64,000 bases of DNA from an uncultured Draconibacterium sp. (GCF_913060805.1 NZ_CAJXTC010000026.1:1-64000), one strand, 5' to 3'; shown: positions 15,969-25,342, numbered from the stretch's first letter. Translations and numbers: made by a program. The notes: generated by a model from the sequence alone, not told the origin.

Positions 15969-17276
15969 ATGAAAAATATCAAGTATGTATCGCCGGAGGA
16001 AGCTGTTAAGGTTATCAAAACCGGAGACAGAGTCCATTTAAGTAGTGTTGCCGTCACTCCTCACACCTTAATAAAACCGATGGTTGAGAGAGGTCGCAAC
16101 AAAGAGTTTCATAATGTTACCATTCAGCATATCCATGTCGAAGGTCAGGTAGATTATGCCGATCCTGAATTCGAAGGAATCTTTCATTCTGAACAATTTT
16201 TTGTTGGTGGAAACCTGAGAAAACAAACGCAATCAGGTTACGCTGATTACATTCCAATTTTCCTGAGCGAAACCCAACGTTTAATGCGCAGAGGCTATTT
16301 AAAAGTAAATGTTGCCATGATTATGGTGTCAGTTCCTGACAAACATGGTTACGTTTCGTTAGGTACTTCTGTTGATGCAACCCGCGCTGCTATTGAAAAT
16401 GCCGACACGGTAATTGCAGCAGTAAACCCAAATGTTCCGAGAGCATGGGGTGATGCAATGATGCACATCGACGAAATCGACATATTCGTTGAAGACGACA
16501 TTCCATTATATGTTCACGATCCAGCACCACTTACGGATATGGATATTAAAATTGGAAAAAATGTTGCCGAGTTAGTTGACGATGGTGCTTGTTTACAAAT
16601 GGGTATTGGTGGTATACCAAACGCTGTTTTGGCGCAATTGGGTAACCACAAAGACCTTGGAGTACACACCGAGATGTTTGCCGATGGTATTCTTCCTTTG
16701 GTTGAAAAAGGAGTTATTACCGGTAAAAAGAAAAAAACCGATCCGGGTAAAATGGTAGCATCATTCCTTATGGGATCGCAAGCACTTTACGATTTTGTTG
16801 ACGACAACCCACGTGTTGCTATGATGGATGTTGCACACACCAACCACGTAGCAAGCATACGTAAAAACGATAAAGTAACAGCAATTAACTCAGCACTGGC
16901 TATCGACTTAACAGGTCAGGTTTGTGCCGACTCAATTGGTATTACTCACTACTCTGGCGTTGGTGGCCAAATCGACTTTATCCGTGGTGCCGGTCACTCT
17001 AAAAAAGGTAAACCAATTATTGCACTTCCATCGGTAACTAATAAAGGTATTTCTAAAATCAGCCCTACCTTACTTTCAGGATCAGGTGTTGTAACTACTC
17101 GTGCAAACATGCATTGGGTGGTAACTGAGTATGGTGCTGTTAACTTATATGGAAAAACACTTCAGGAAAGAGCAAAACTTCTGATATCTATCGCTCACCC
17201 TGACCATCAAGAATCTTTAGACAAAGCATCGTTTGAACGATTCGGTCCACATTACCATTATGTAAGGGGAGAATAA
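15969..17276 (+). CDS. Acyl-CoA hydrolase/CoA-transferase family protein
   Basis: A 435-residue cytoplasmic protein of the acetyl-CoA hydrolase/transferase (4-hydroxybutyrate CoA-transferase) family. These enzymes move CoA between short-chain acids through a Glu-bound CoA intermediate. The N-terminal domain (about 1-185) has the family start VSPEEAVKVIKTGDRVHLSSVAVTP. The C-terminal domain has the glycine-rich LQMGIGGIPNAVL (about 208) and HTEMFADGILPLVE (about 226), which carries the likely catalytic Glu. It lies just upstream of the methylmalonyl-CoA decarboxylase operon, which makes propionyl-CoA, so a role exchanging CoA between propionyl-CoA and succinate or acetate is likely; substrate choice is inferred from context. 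Confidence 0.92.
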   Translation: MKNIKYVSPEEAVKVIKTGDRVHLSSVAVTPHTLIKPMVERGRNKEFHNVTIQHIHVEGQVDYADPEFEGIFHSEQFFVGGNLRKQTQSGYADYIPIFLSETQRLMRRGYLKVNVAMIMVSVPDKHGYVSLGTSVDATRAAIENADTVIAAVNPNVPRAWGDAMMHIDEIDIFVEDDIPLYVHDPAPLTDMDIKIGKNVAELVDDGACLQMGIGGIPNAVLAQLGNHKDLGVHTEMFADGILPLVEKGVITGKKKKTDPGKMVASFLMGSQALYDFVDDNPRVAMMDVAHTNHVASIRKNDKVTAINSALAIDLTGQVCADSIGITHYSGVGGQIDFIRGAGHSKKGKPIIALPSVTNKGISKISPTLLSGSGVVTTRANMHWVVTEYGAVNLYGKTLQERAKLLISIAHPDHQESLDKASFERFGPHYHYVRGE

Positions 17277-17293
17277 AAGACATATGTTTAAAG

Positions 17294-17319
17294 AAGCAGA
17301 CCAAGTGTCTGCTTTTTTT
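17294..17319 (+). terminator. Terminator of the CoA-transferase gene
   Basis: AGCAGAC and GTCTGCT form a 7-bp stem with a 5-base loop followed by seven T. It shows the gene is transcribed separately from the downstream mce-mmd operon. Confidence 0.85.
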
Positions 17320-17577
17320 ATGACTATTATCATCAACAATTTTATCATTTCGTTCGAATATTAACTAATTCTAAAATCGTAATACCAAACAATCAGGTTT
17401 TCGGTTTTTCGTGAATAGGGAATTGTAAGAACCATAACTTTGTTGGAGTTTAAAAATTTGACTATTAATATTTTATAACCATTCTAAATAAGCAGATATA
17501 GAAACGATTAATGCCTAAATAAACTGTACTAACTGCTTCAAAATCTGCTTATTTTCAAGAATACAATTATTTACAAT
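17320..17577. other. Intergenic region upstream of the mce-mmd operon
   Basis: About 260 AT-rich bases holding the promoter of the decarboxylase operon. A full TAnnTTTG match lies at 17435-17442. No coding potential or riboswitch-like structure was recognised. Confidence 0.5.
17435..17442 (+). promoter_or_regulatory. Candidate -7 box of the mce-mmd operon
   Basis: TAACTTTG matches TAnnTTTG, about 135 bases before the epimerase start codon. A -33 TTTG at the usual spacing is not evident. Confidence 0.4.
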
Positions 17578-17982
17578 ATGAACATTTCTCATATAGAACA
17601 CATCGGGATCGCAGTAAATAGTTTAGAAGAAGCTATTCCATACTACGAAGAGATGCTGGGTCTAAAATGCTATGCCGTTGAAGAAGTGGCAGACCAAAAA
17701 GTAAAAACCGCCTTCTTCCAGGTTGGCGACACTAAAATCGAGTTATTGGAATCAACAAGTCCTGACGGACCAATTGGTAAATTCCTTGAGAAAAAAGGCC
17801 AGGGCGTACACCACATTGCTTTTGCTGTTGACAGTGTAAACGATTCGTTGAACGAACTTGGAGAAAAAGGCGTTCAGTTGATCGACAAAACAGCGCGTAA
17901 AGGAGCCGAAGGATTAAACATTGGTTTCCTTCACCCAAAAGCTACAATGGGCGTATTAACCGAAATTTGTGGAAAAGAATAA
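17578..17982 (+). CDS. mce: Methylmalonyl-CoA epimerase
   Basis: A 134-residue cytoplasmic enzyme of the glyoxalase/VOC fold that interconverts (R)- and (S)-methylmalonyl-CoA. The sequence begins NISHIEHIGIAVNSLEEAIPYYEEMLG, with the first metal-binding His, and continues with TKIELLESTSPDGPIGKFLEKKGQGVHHIAFAVDS and a final GVLTEICGKE, all family hallmarks. The length is standard. It is the first gene of the operon with the four decarboxylase subunits (24 bases to mmdA). It supplies the stereoisomer used by the decarboxylase, after methylmalonyl-CoA mutase (encoded elsewhere) has rearranged succinyl-CoA. Confidence 0.96.
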   Translation: MNISHIEHIGIAVNSLEEAIPYYEEMLGLKCYAVEEVADQKVKTAFFQVGDTKIELLESTSPDGPIGKFLEKKGQGVHHIAFAVDSVNDSLNELGEKGVQLIDKTARKGAEGLNIGFLHPKATMGVLTEICGKE

Positions 17983-18006
17983 AAGACACTTATAATAACC
18001 GATTTT

Positions 18007-19566
18007 ATGAGCAACCAGGATAAAATTAAAAAGTTAATCGACCTAAGAGCAGAAGCGAAGCTGGGTGGCGGATTGAAAAGAATTGAAGCGCAGCACAAAA
18101 AAGGCAAATTTACTGCTCGCGAAAGAATCGAAATGCTTCTTGACGAAGGTAGTTTCGAAGAATTTGACATGTTTGTTACTCACCGCTGTACAAACTTCGG
18201 TTTAGAGAAAACCAAGTTTTTGGGCGACGGAGTTGTTACCGGTCACGGAACAATCGACGGACGTGTAGTTTACGTATTCTCGCAAGACTTTACCGTTTTT
18301 GGAGGATCGTTATCAGAAACCTTTGCACAGAAAATTTGCAAAGTAATGGATATGGCAATGAAAGCCGGAGCGCCTGTAATTGGTATCAACGACTCGGGTG
18401 GTGCACGTATTCAGGAAGGTGTGAACTCGCTGGCCGGTTATGCCGAAATTTTCGAGCGTAACATTTTGGCTTCGGGAGTTATTCCACAAATCTCAGCTAT
18501 TTTCGGACCATGTGCCGGTGGTGCAGTGTACTCTCCTGCCCTAACCGACTTTATCATGATGACCGAGCAAAATTCGTACATGTTTGTAACCGGACCAAAA
18601 GTTGTTAAAACGGTAACCGGCGAAGACATTTCGGTTGAAGATCTTGGTGGTGGTAAAGTTCACGCATCTAAATCAGGTGTTGCACAATTCCTAGTTGAAA
18701 ACGAGCAGGAAGGTATTTCTATCTTACGTAAACTGATCAGCTATCTTCCACAAAACAACCTGGAAGATCCGATTGCCACTGACAGTGCCGATCCAATCGA
18801 TCGTTTGGATGATGTTTTGAATGAAATCATTCCTGACAATCCGAACCAGCCTTACGAAGTAAAAGATGTTATTCATACCATTGTTGACTATGGCGAGTTC
18901 CTTGAAATTCACCGTAACTACGCGAAAAACATCGTTGTTGGTTTTGCTAAATTCGACGGACAACCTGTTGGTATTGTAGCTAACCAGCCAAATTACTTAG
19001 CCGGTGTGCTTGATATTGACGCTTCAGTAAAAGCAGCTCGTTTTGTACGTTTCTGCGACTCATTCAATATTCCAATCATCACATTGGTTGATGTTCCGGG
19101 ATTCTTGCCAGGAAGTCGTCAGGAGTATGGTGGTATTATTACTCACGGTGCAAAACTGATGTTTGCTTACGGTGAAGCTACTGTTCCAAAAATTACTATC
19201 ACATTGCGTAAATCGTACGGTGGAGCACACGACGTAATGTCGAGTAAACAACTGCGTGGCGACCTTAACTACGCCTGGCCAACTGCCGAGATTGCGGTTA
19301 TGGGTGCAGCCGGTGCTGTTGAAGTACTTCACGGAAGAAAATTACGCGATATTGAAGATGCTGAAGAACGCGCTAAATTTGTTGCCGACCACGAGGAAGA
19401 ATACAAAGAGAAATTCGCAAATCCATATCAGGCTGCATCTTACGGATATATCGACGATGTTATCGAACCTCGTAATACAAGGTTCAGAATTATTCGCGGA
19501 TTACAAAGTCTTGCTACTAAGAAACTGGTTAATCCACCTAAGAAGCACTCAAATATTCCACTTTAA
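18007..19566 (+). CDS. mmdA: Methylmalonyl-CoA decarboxylase alpha subunit (carboxyltransferase)
   Basis: A 519-residue protein of the acyl-CoA carboxyltransferase family, the length typical of MmdA/PccB. It transfers the carboxyl group of methylmalonyl-CoA to biotin. Two crotonase-like halves are evident: the first contains [21 protein letters not shown] and [11 protein letters not shown], the second [49 protein letters not shown] and [12 protein letters not shown]. Its place among gamma, biotin-carrier and beta subunit genes favours a Na+-pumping decarboxylase over an ATP-dependent propionyl-CoA carboxylase; no biotin carboxylase gene is present here. Confidence 0.96.
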   Translation: MSNQDKIKKLIDLRAEAKLGGGLKRIEAQHKKGKFTARERIEMLLDEGSFEEFDMFVTHRCTNFGLEKTKFLGDGVVTGHGTIDGRVVYVFSQDFTVFGGSLSETFAQKICKVMDMAMKAGAPVIGINDSGGARIQEGVNSLAGYAEIFERNILASGVIPQISAIFGPCAGGAVYSPALTDFIMMTEQNSYMFVTGPKVVKTVTGEDISVEDLGGGKVHASKSGVAQFLVENEQEGISILRKLISYLPQNNLEDPIATDSADPIDRLDDVLNEIIPDNPNQPYEVKDVIHTIVDYGEFLEIHRNYAKNIVVGFAKFDGQPVGIVANQPNYLAGVLDIDASVKAARFVRFCDSFNIPIITLVDVPGFLPGSRQEYGGIITHGAKLMFAYGEATVPKITITLRKSYGGAHDVMSSKQLRGDLNYAWPTAEIAVMGAAGAVEVLHGRKLRDIEDAEERAKFVADHEEEYKEKFANPYQAASYGYIDDVIEPRNTRFRIIRGLQSLATKKLVNPPKKHSNIPL

Positions 19567-19580
19567 AAACAGAACAAATT

Positions 19581-19952
19581 ATGGAACCATTATCAATTCT
19601 ATTAGCCAGTTCTGTTCAGTTTGGGTACACTGTTGCAATCGTTGGATTCTGCATCGTTTTCACAGCGCTTACCTGTTTGGTTATTGTGTTTAGCAATACT
19701 CCAAAGTTGATTAACATGAAATTCAACAAGGAGAAGCTAAAAAGAAACAAAACCAAAGGGCAGGCAGAAGTTAAAGAAGACGAAGAATACATGGAAGGTA
19801 ACGTAACTGCAGCAATCAGTTTAGCCCTGCACATGTACTTTAACGAACTACACGACGAAGAGAGTAACATCGTTACCATTAAAAAGACGAAGAAATCGTA
19901 CTCTCCTTGGAGTTCAAAAATTTACAGTGTACAAAACAACTGGCCGCGATAA
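19581..19952 (+). CDS. Sodium-pump decarboxylase gamma subunit (OadG-like)
   Basis: A 123-residue protein with one N-terminal transmembrane helix (about residues 13-38, VQFGYTVAIVGFCIVFTALTCLVIVFS) followed by a charged cytoplasmic tail rich in Lys and Glu. This is the layout of OadG/MmdD gamma subunits, which hold the soluble carboxyltransferase to the membrane beta subunit. The tail includes TAAISLALHMYF, as in Bacteroidota members of the family. It lies 14 bases after mmdA and 35 before the biotin carrier. Family sequences diverge, so the call rests on topology and context. Confidence 0.85.
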   Translation: MEPLSILLASSVQFGYTVAIVGFCIVFTALTCLVIVFSNTPKLINMKFNKEKLKRNKTKGQAEVKEDEEYMEGNVTAAISLALHMYFNELHDEESNIVTIKKTKKSYSPWSSKIYSVQNNWPR

Positions 19953-19987
19953 ATAATTCTGAATATTACGAGCAAAAAAAGTAAACA

Positions 19988-20413
19988 ATGAAAAAATATA
20001 AATTCACCATCAGTGGTAACGATTACGACGTTCACTTAAAAGACATTGAAGATAATGTTGCAGAACTGGATGTAAACGGAACCATTTACGAAGTTAAGAT
20101 TCACGGAGAAGTAAAAACTTCAAAAACTCCGAAACTGATTCGGAAACCGGTTGAAAAGATGCCTGGAGAAGGACAGATCAAAAAATCAGCATCAACCGGA
20201 AAACACAAAGTAACAGCACCACTACCGGGTACAATCCTTAAAATTAATGTAACTGTTGGCGACGTGGTAACCGAAGGACAAAACCTGATGGTTATGGAAG
20301 CCATGAAAATGGAAAACCAGGTACAAACCACAAAAGCCGGAGAAGTTACAGCTATTAAAGTTAATGTGGGCGACAGTGTGTTGCAAGATGATCTGTTAAT
20401 AGAAATCGCTTAA
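19988..20413 (+). CDS. mmdC: Biotin carboxyl carrier subunit of methylmalonyl-CoA decarboxylase
   Basis: A 141-residue protein whose C-terminal 70 residues form a biotinyl domain with the motif VMEAMKMENQV; the Lys in AMKM (about residue 107) should be biotinylated. The N-terminal 40 residues (KKYKFTISGNDYDVHLKDIEDNVAELDVNG) are a small beta domain found in Bacteroidota and Na+-pump carriers, and a Lys/Pro-rich linker joins the two. It shuttles carboxyl groups from the alpha subunit to the membrane beta subunit. Confidence 0.95.
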   Translation: MKKYKFTISGNDYDVHLKDIEDNVAELDVNGTIYEVKIHGEVKTSKTPKLIRKPVEKMPGEGQIKKSASTGKHKVTAPLPGTILKINVTVGDVVTEGQNLMVMEAMKMENQVQTTKAGEVTAIKVNVGDSVLQDDLLIEIA

Positions 20414-20429
20414 ACAATACATTGCTGAC

Positions 20430-22076
20430 ATGAGAAAAATAGTTCAATTATTATTCGTATTGATTTTTCTTGCGCCCTCAGTATTTGCTGCCGGTCAGCC
20501 AGAGAAACTCAGCGATGTAATTACAAAGGGGAAATGGATAAATCATTCCGACGGATATGTGCCAATTCCTACTTATAAAGAAGGAGAGCCTGATCAAAAA
20601 GAGGATCCAACAACAGTAAAACGTTACAAAACATTTACGTTTGAAACTGATGGAGGATTTCTTCTTGACTCAGCAAAACAGCGATATTCAGGTCGCTACG
20701 AAGTTATTGGAGACCAAGTTGAATTGCACTTCAACACCGTTCCGATTACTGAGTTGCGTACCAACAAAGATCCAAACCAACAGGGAGGTTACAATGTTAC
20801 AACCCTACAGGTGAAACTGCCTAACCGCGTTCTGAAAATTAACGCCGACGGTAACCTGTATGGCGACGGATACACCTATAAAAATTATAATGGTGCGGTA
20901 GCCGGATTATTTAACTTCTACGAATTCTCGGGTTTTGCGAACATAGCCTGGGGAAACATCATTATGATGATTGTGGGATTTATTTTCCTTTACCTGGCTA
21001 TTAAATACGATTTCGAGCCGATGCTTTTGATACCAATCGGATTTGGTATTTTAATTGGTAACATTCCAATGTTCCAGGTGGCCGATTTTAACCTGAAATT
21101 GGGTGTTTACGAGCCAGGTTCGGTACTCAACATTCTTTACCAGGGTGTGGTTCAGGGATGGTATCCTCCACTTATTTTCCTTGGTATTGGTGCAATGACC
21201 GACTTCTCGTCGTTGATCTCGAATCCAAAACTGATGTTACTGGGTGCAGCTGCACAGGTTGGTATTTTCCTTACGTTCCTTGGAGCGATTTATTTAGGAT
21301 TTGCCGCTCCTGAAGCTGGTGCAATTGGTATTATTGGTGGTGCCGACGGTCCTACTGCGATTTTCATTTCGTCGAAACTGGCGAATGGATTGAACGTTCT
21401 GCCGGATGGAACCACGGTGAAAAACCTGATTGGTCCTATCGCGATTGCAGCTTATTCTTACATGGCACTGGTACCTGTTATTCAGCCACCGGTAATCCGA
21501 TTGATGACTACAAAAAGAGAACGCCTGATCAAAATGAAACCTCCGCGTGCGGTTTCTAAAACTGAGAAAGTACTGTTCCCGATTATTGGTCTGATTCTGA
21601 CTGCATACATTGCGCCTTCGGCATTGCCACTTATTGGTATGTTGTTCTTTGGTAACTTGCTAAAAGAATCGGGTGTAACAAAACGTTTGGCAAACACTGC
21701 AGCCAACCCACTTATCGATGCCATTACAATTTTGCTTGGTATTACCGTGGGAGCTTCAACACAAGCCGACGTATTCCTTACTCCTGCATCAATTAAGATC
21801 TTTGCATTGGGTGCCGGCTCGTTCGTTATTGCAACAGCGGGTGGTGTAGCCGGAGCTAAAATCATGAACCTGTTCCTGAAAAAAGAGAACAAGATCAATC
21901 CAATGATTGGTGCAGCCGGTGTATCTGCAGTACCTGACAGTGCAAGGGTTGTACAGGGTATGGGATTAAAAGAAGACCCAACCAACCACTTGTTAATGCA
22001 CGCTATGGCACCAAACGTTTCGGGTGTTATTGGCTCGGCAGTCGCGGCTGGTATTTTGTTGAGTTTCTTGATGTAA
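20430..22076 (+). CDS. mmdB: Sodium-pumping decarboxylase beta subunit with extra N-terminal extracytoplasmic domain
   Basis: A 548-residue membrane protein. From about residue 165 it is a normal OadB/MmdB carboxybiotin decarboxylase and Na+ channel: many transmembrane segments, GIIGGADGPTAIFISSKLA, the SYMALVPVIQPPVIRLMTTKRER region and GVSAVPDSARVVQ. Ahead of this is a signal-peptide-like segment (1-20, ending VFAAG) and about 130 residues that look like an exported lipocalin-type beta domain (GKWINHSDGY, KRYKTFTFETDGGFLLDS, YSGRYEVIGDQVELHF). Typical beta subunits have about 375-435 residues. No internal start near residue 150 gives a better reading, so the fusion looks real. Decarboxylation here drives Na+ export. 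Confidence 0.93.
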   Translation: MRKIVQLLFVLIFLAPSVFAAGQPEKLSDVITKGKWINHSDGYVPIPTYKEGEPDQKEDPTTVKRYKTFTFETDGGFLLDSAKQRYSGRYEVIGDQVELHFNTVPITELRTNKDPNQQGGYNVTTLQVKLPNRVLKINADGNLYGDGYTYKNYNGAVAGLFNFYEFSGFANIAWGNIIMMIVGFIFLYLAIKYDFEPMLLIPIGFGILIGNIPMFQVADFNLKLGVYEPGSVLNILYQGVVQGWYPPLIFLGIGAMTDFSSLISNPKLMLLGAAAQVGIFLTFLGAIYLGFAAPEAGAIGIIGGADGPTAIFISSKLANGLNVLPDGTTVKNLIGPIAIAAYSYMALVPVIQPPVIRLMTTKRERLIKMKPPRAVSKTEKVLFPIIGLILTAYIAPSALPLIGMLFFGNLLKESGVTKRLANTAANPLIDAITILLGITVGASTQADVFLTPASIKIFALGAGSFVIATAGGVAGAKIMNLFLKKENKINPMIGAAGVSAVPDSARVVQGMGLKEDPTNHLLMHAMAPNVSGVIGSAVAAGILLSFLM

Positions 22077-22103
22077 GAACAAACAACTTACGATATATTA
22101 AAA

Positions 22104-22136
22104 AAGGATTTCTGAAACAGAAATCCTTTTTTTTTG
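22104..22136. terminator. Bidirectional terminator, mmdB and ybaK-like gene
   Basis: AAAGGATTTCTG and CAGAAATCCTTT form a perfect 12-bp stem with a 3-base loop, followed by a long T-run on the plus strand and preceded by A-rich sequence, so it can serve both convergent genes. Confidence 0.9.
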
Positions 22137-22137
22137 T

Positions 22138-22647
22138 TCATTCAAATGCCCACCTTTCGCTCGGGTCGCCGGGCATAGAAACTGTTTTCCACGAAAATTT
22201 GAATACCCGTGGTTCAACCAGACGTTCAAAATCGGCATAGCTCATTTTAATCATTTCGGTGTGGTTGCCTGCGTTAAATGCAATTTCTTCATCTTCAGCA
22301 AGCGTTTCGGCCACAAAAACTTCCATGTCGTAAAGATTGCCAAATGGCGGCATCGCTCCTATTTCGCAGTCGGGGAAAAAACGCTGAAATTCAGCCTCAG
22401 TCGCCAGTTTAACATGCTGCGACCCGAAGATATCTTTCAACAGTTCAAAATCAACCTGATACGAAGCAGGAAGTACGGTCATCGCCATTTTACCATCAAC
22501 ATTTACAATTACGGTTTTTGCAAACTCTTTACCCGAAATGTGACTTTTTGCTGCAATTTCCTGAGCAGTAAAAGCACTCGAATGTTTGATTACGATGTAC
22601 TTTACATTGTTTTCATCAAGAAATGCTTTAAGTTTTTTTACCGGCAT
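22138..22647 (-). CDS. YbaK/aminoacyl-tRNA deacylase family protein
   Basis: A 169-residue protein with a YbaK/ProX editing domain, which hydrolyses mischarged tRNA in trans. Typical features are the start VIKHSSAFTAQEIAAKSHISGKEFAKTVIV with the conserved Lys near residue 44, the GAMPPFGNLYDMEVFV segment around 93-108, and the GNHTEMIKMSYADFERLV ending. About 17 C-terminal residues extend past the domain. It stands alone between a shared terminator and a long intergenic region. Which mischarged tRNA it edits cannot be told from sequence. Confidence 0.88.
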   Translation of the reverse strand: MPVKKLKAFLDENNVKYIVIKHSSAFTAQEIAAKSHISGKEFAKTVIVNVDGKMAMTVLPASYQVDFELLKDIFGSQHVKLATEAEFQRFFPDCEIGAMPPFGNLYDMEVFVAETLAEDEEIAFNAGNHTEMIKMSYADFERLVEPRVFKFSWKTVSMPGDPSERWAFE

Positions 22648-23295
22648 AACAATTTTAGTTTAACTATTTAAATCTGAAAACTCCTCGAATTTCTTTAAGT
22701 ACAATAGGTTTCTCTGCAGTTTATTTTTACACGAAATTCATATTCCGGGTTTCGTTTTTTACCGAGTTTAAAAGCATACTTCGATGCTAAAATTTCATTA
22801 GTCAAATGATTTATTGATTGATACCGAAATAAGCCATCGAACAAAACGATCAATTGTTCGAATAAATTTTATGCTAATCATTTATCAGTAATTAGAGTCA
22901 TAAATAATACCAATTAGTATTTTAATTACAGATTCAGTATTTTCTAAAACTCTTATTTAGAGCGACAATTCGATTCTTTATCATTCCAATTTCATGACTA
23001 GTCAAAGTTCAATCGTAAACTAAGTCGTTGCACATCAATTATGTAAAAAATAATATTGATTCGAAAAATAATAGCGGAGTATTTTGTATTCTATTTTCAA
23101 AATGCACTAACTTGTTGTTGCTTATCAAACAATCACCACATGAAAGAGATACGATTCATTAAAAGAATCCAGCAGAATTGTTTGATCTCCACAACTTACA
23201 AAATGCAAAATTATAATTCCGGAAAGCCTATTTCGGAAACCTCACTGTGCTTTTTAGAACATTTCAATAATTCTAACTAATTAAAATTAAACATT
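22648..23295. other. Long AT-rich intergenic region
   Basis: About 650 bases between two divergent genes. It is strongly AT-rich. The only open frame of size (23056-23280) lacks a convincing start and resembles no protein. Promoters for both neighbours must lie here, but I see no perfect TAnnTTTG box, and no RNA gene was recognised. Confidence 0.5.
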
Positions 23296-24087
23296 ATGAA
23301 AAAGTCTATTTTTTTAGTCGTTTTTATGCTACTGAGCACAGCTACCCTATTTGCACAACAAGAAAATGATCGACTTTATATTTTAATGGAATTCATGTCT
23401 GTTTCGGATGAAATGGATGGCGATTACCAGCAGGTTGAAGAATTCTGGACGAAGATTCACCAACAACGCATTACTGATAACAACATTATTGGCTGGGATC
23501 TTTGGGCCATGATGCCAAATGGAACTCAACAAGGTTCGCAGTATTTCACCGTTACCCTATTTAGCAGTCTGGCAGCCATGCTTGAAGGAATTCCCGGTGA
23601 CAAATTTCAGCAGTATGTGCAAAATGCCTATCCCAATATGAGCCAGAGCGACCGTGATGCGATGATGGAAAAAACGGTTAAATCGCGCGATATTGCCCAT
23701 CAGGTTTATACCACCGAAATCAATAATACCAGTGGTGATTTTGAGATGGAAATCGGCACCATGATGGTTTTTGATATCATGAAACAGCAACATGATAGTT
23801 ATGAAAAAGTAGAAGACGAAGTCTTTAAACCGTGGCATCAACAAATGGTAGACAATGGGCAAAAAGGCGCATGGGGATTATTGCGAATAATACTTCCGGC
23901 AGGAAGCGAGGCTGTTGGATCGCATATTACTTACAGCATGTATAAAGACTATAATCAGCTGGCCAACCATTGGGAAGGCGGCGGCGGAGAAATGGATTTA
24001 ACCACTTCGCTGGCGGTACAGAAAGCATTAAAAACAAGAGATATGCGCGGTGTTGAAATGGCCCGTTTAGTAATGAAAGTTCGATAA
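23296..24087 (+). CDS. Secreted protein of unknown function
   Basis: A 263-residue protein with a signal peptide (1-20, ending TLFAQ). I do not recognise the family with certainty. The mature part appears to contain two similar alpha/beta halves, each with a stretch about an aromatic-rich strand followed by helices (YILMEFMSVSDEMDGDYQQVEEFW near 29-52 and GTMMVFDIMKQQHDSYEKVEDEVF near 154-177), suggesting a duplicated dimeric alpha/beta-barrel (NIPSNAP or ABM-like) fold. It is 17 bases before a SnoaL-like gene, so the two are likely co-transcribed. Confidence 0.75.
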   Translation: MKKSIFLVVFMLLSTATLFAQQENDRLYILMEFMSVSDEMDGDYQQVEEFWTKIHQQRITDNNIIGWDLWAMMPNGTQQGSQYFTVTLFSSLAAMLEGIPGDKFQQYVQNAYPNMSQSDRDAMMEKTVKSRDIAHQVYTTEINNTSGDFEMEIGTMMVFDIMKQQHDSYEKVEDEVFKPWHQQMVDNGQKGAWGLLRIILPAGSEAVGSHITYSMYKDYNQLANHWEGGGGEMDLTTSLAVQKALKTRDMRGVEMARLVMKVR

Positions 24088-24104
24088 ATTAAGAATACAA
24101 TAGC

Positions 24105-24494
24105 ATGAGTAATTTAGAAAAATTAAAAGAAGGATATCAGAATTTTGCGGAGGGCAACATTGAAGCTGTTTTGGCCATGTGGGACGAAAAAATTGTTTGG
24201 CACGCTTGCACCGGTCTTCCTTATATTAAAGGTGATGGTGTATACATTGGACCGCAAGATGTTCTAACAAATGTTCTGGCCACCATCCCCGAACATTTTG
24301 ATGATTTTAGCATTGAAATTTCGGATTTCATCGATGGAGGTGATAAAATTGTTATGGAAGGTTTTTACACCGGTGTTTATAAAACAACTGGCAAACGTTT
24401 TAAAGCCAATGCCACGCATACATGGACATTTAAGGATGAGAAACCCGCGGTCTTTTTTCAGGCTGTTGATACAGCGGTAATGATCAATCCGTAA
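24105..24494 (+). CDS. SnoaL-like (NTF2-fold) protein
   Basis: A 129-residue cytoplasmic protein with the SnoaL/NTF2-like pattern: an N-terminal helix (LEKLKEGYQNFAEGNIEAVLAMWDEKIVWHACTG), then strands DDFSIEISDFIDGGDKIVMEGFYTGVYKTTGKRF and a closing TWTFKDEKPAVFFQAVDT. Proteins of this fold are small isomerases, hydrolases or binding proteins, and the substrate here is unknown. It follows the unknown secreted protein by 17 bases. Confidence 0.85.
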   Translation: MSNLEKLKEGYQNFAEGNIEAVLAMWDEKIVWHACTGLPYIKGDGVYIGPQDVLTNVLATIPEHFDDFSIEISDFIDGGDKIVMEGFYTGVYKTTGKRFKANATHTWTFKDEKPAVFFQAVDTAVMINP

Positions 24495-24611
24495 AACTGT
24501 TGCATTAAAATGTATTCCATTTTGAGGTTCATCATTGCAGTTACACGAAAATGAAAACAGGTAATTGCAATCGATTTTGATCTTCATTAAATTTCCTATA
24601 TTCCAATTTAA

Positions 24612-24645
24612 AGTCAGGCTTTCGCAAGTCTGGCTTTTCTCTTTT
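24612..24645 (+). terminator. Terminator after the SnoaL-like gene
   Basis: GTCAGGCTT and AAGTCTGGC pair over 9 positions (with G-U pairs) around a 4-base loop, followed by a T-rich run. It separates the SnoaL-like gene from the SDR gene. Confidence 0.65.
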
Positions 24646-24721
24646 GTTGTATTTCGAAATAGTAACCGCAATTAAACAACCGCTACTTTATGCTGTTAAA
24701 CGGTTAATAAATATTGAGTTT

Positions 24722-25324
24722 ATGAAAATAGTAGTTATTGGAGGACAAGGGACCATTGGCAGCGCCGTTGCCAACCATTTTAAGAAAAAGCATGAAGTAA
24801 TTACAGCCAGCAGAAGCAATGGCGATGTGCAGGTTGATATGGAAAGTTCTGAGTCGATAAAAAATATGTTTGAACAGATCGGTAAAGTTGATGCCATTGT
24901 AAATTGTGCCGGAGCTACAAAATGGGGTCCTTTTGCCGAACTTTCGGAAGAAGACTTTTATGTTGGGCTGCGAGGCAAACTAATGGGCCAGGTAAACATT
25001 GTTCGAATTGGTAAAGACTACTTAAACGAGGGAGGTTCCATCACGCTAACCACCGGAGTTTTAGCCGACGATCCGGTGTTTGGAGCAACTAACTCGGCTA
25101 TGGCAAATAATGCCATCCATGGTTTTGTGCTTGCGGTTTCGCAGGAACATAGAAATGAATTCCGGCTAAATGTAGTTTCACCGGAACTGGTTGAAGACTC
25201 GGCAGAACGACTTGGAAATGCCTTTCCGGGCCACACGCCTGTTTCGATGCAAAAAGTAGCTAAAGGCTACGAGCGAAGTGTGGAAGGATTACGGACAGGA
25301 GAGATTATTCGCGTCTACGAATAA
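24722..25324 (+). CDS. Short SDR-family oxidoreductase lacking the YxxxK motif
   Basis: I chose the ATG at 24722, which gives a 200-residue protein starting MKIVVIGGQGTIGSAVANHF with the NAD(P)-binding GxxGxxG motif; longer upstream starts add non-conserved residues. The Rossmann fold continues with NCAGATKWGPFAELSEEDF and SITLTTGVLADDPVFG. The usual catalytic YxxxK is replaced by NSAMANNAIHGFVLAVSQE, as in a known subgroup of short SDR proteins of about 200 residues. The reaction is unknown. A terminator follows at 25343-25373. Confidence 0.88.
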   Translation: MKIVVIGGQGTIGSAVANHFKKKHEVITASRSNGDVQVDMESSESIKNMFEQIGKVDAIVNCAGATKWGPFAELSEEDFYVGLRGKLMGQVNIVRIGKDYLNEGGSITLTTGVLADDPVFGATNSAMANNAIHGFVLAVSQEHRNEFRLNVVSPELVEDSAERLGNAFPGHTPVSMQKVAKGYERSVEGLRTGEIIRVYE

Positions 25325-25342
25325 AGGACAATCCCTACATAA

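Noticed and set aside
18007-19566. Propionyl-CoA carboxylase instead of decarboxylase
   Set aside because: Membrane beta and gamma subunit genes are in the operon and no biotin carboxylase gene is present.
23056-23280. 74-codon plus-strand open frame in the long intergenic region
   Set aside because: Odd composition and no recognisable domain; likely chance in AT-rich DNA.
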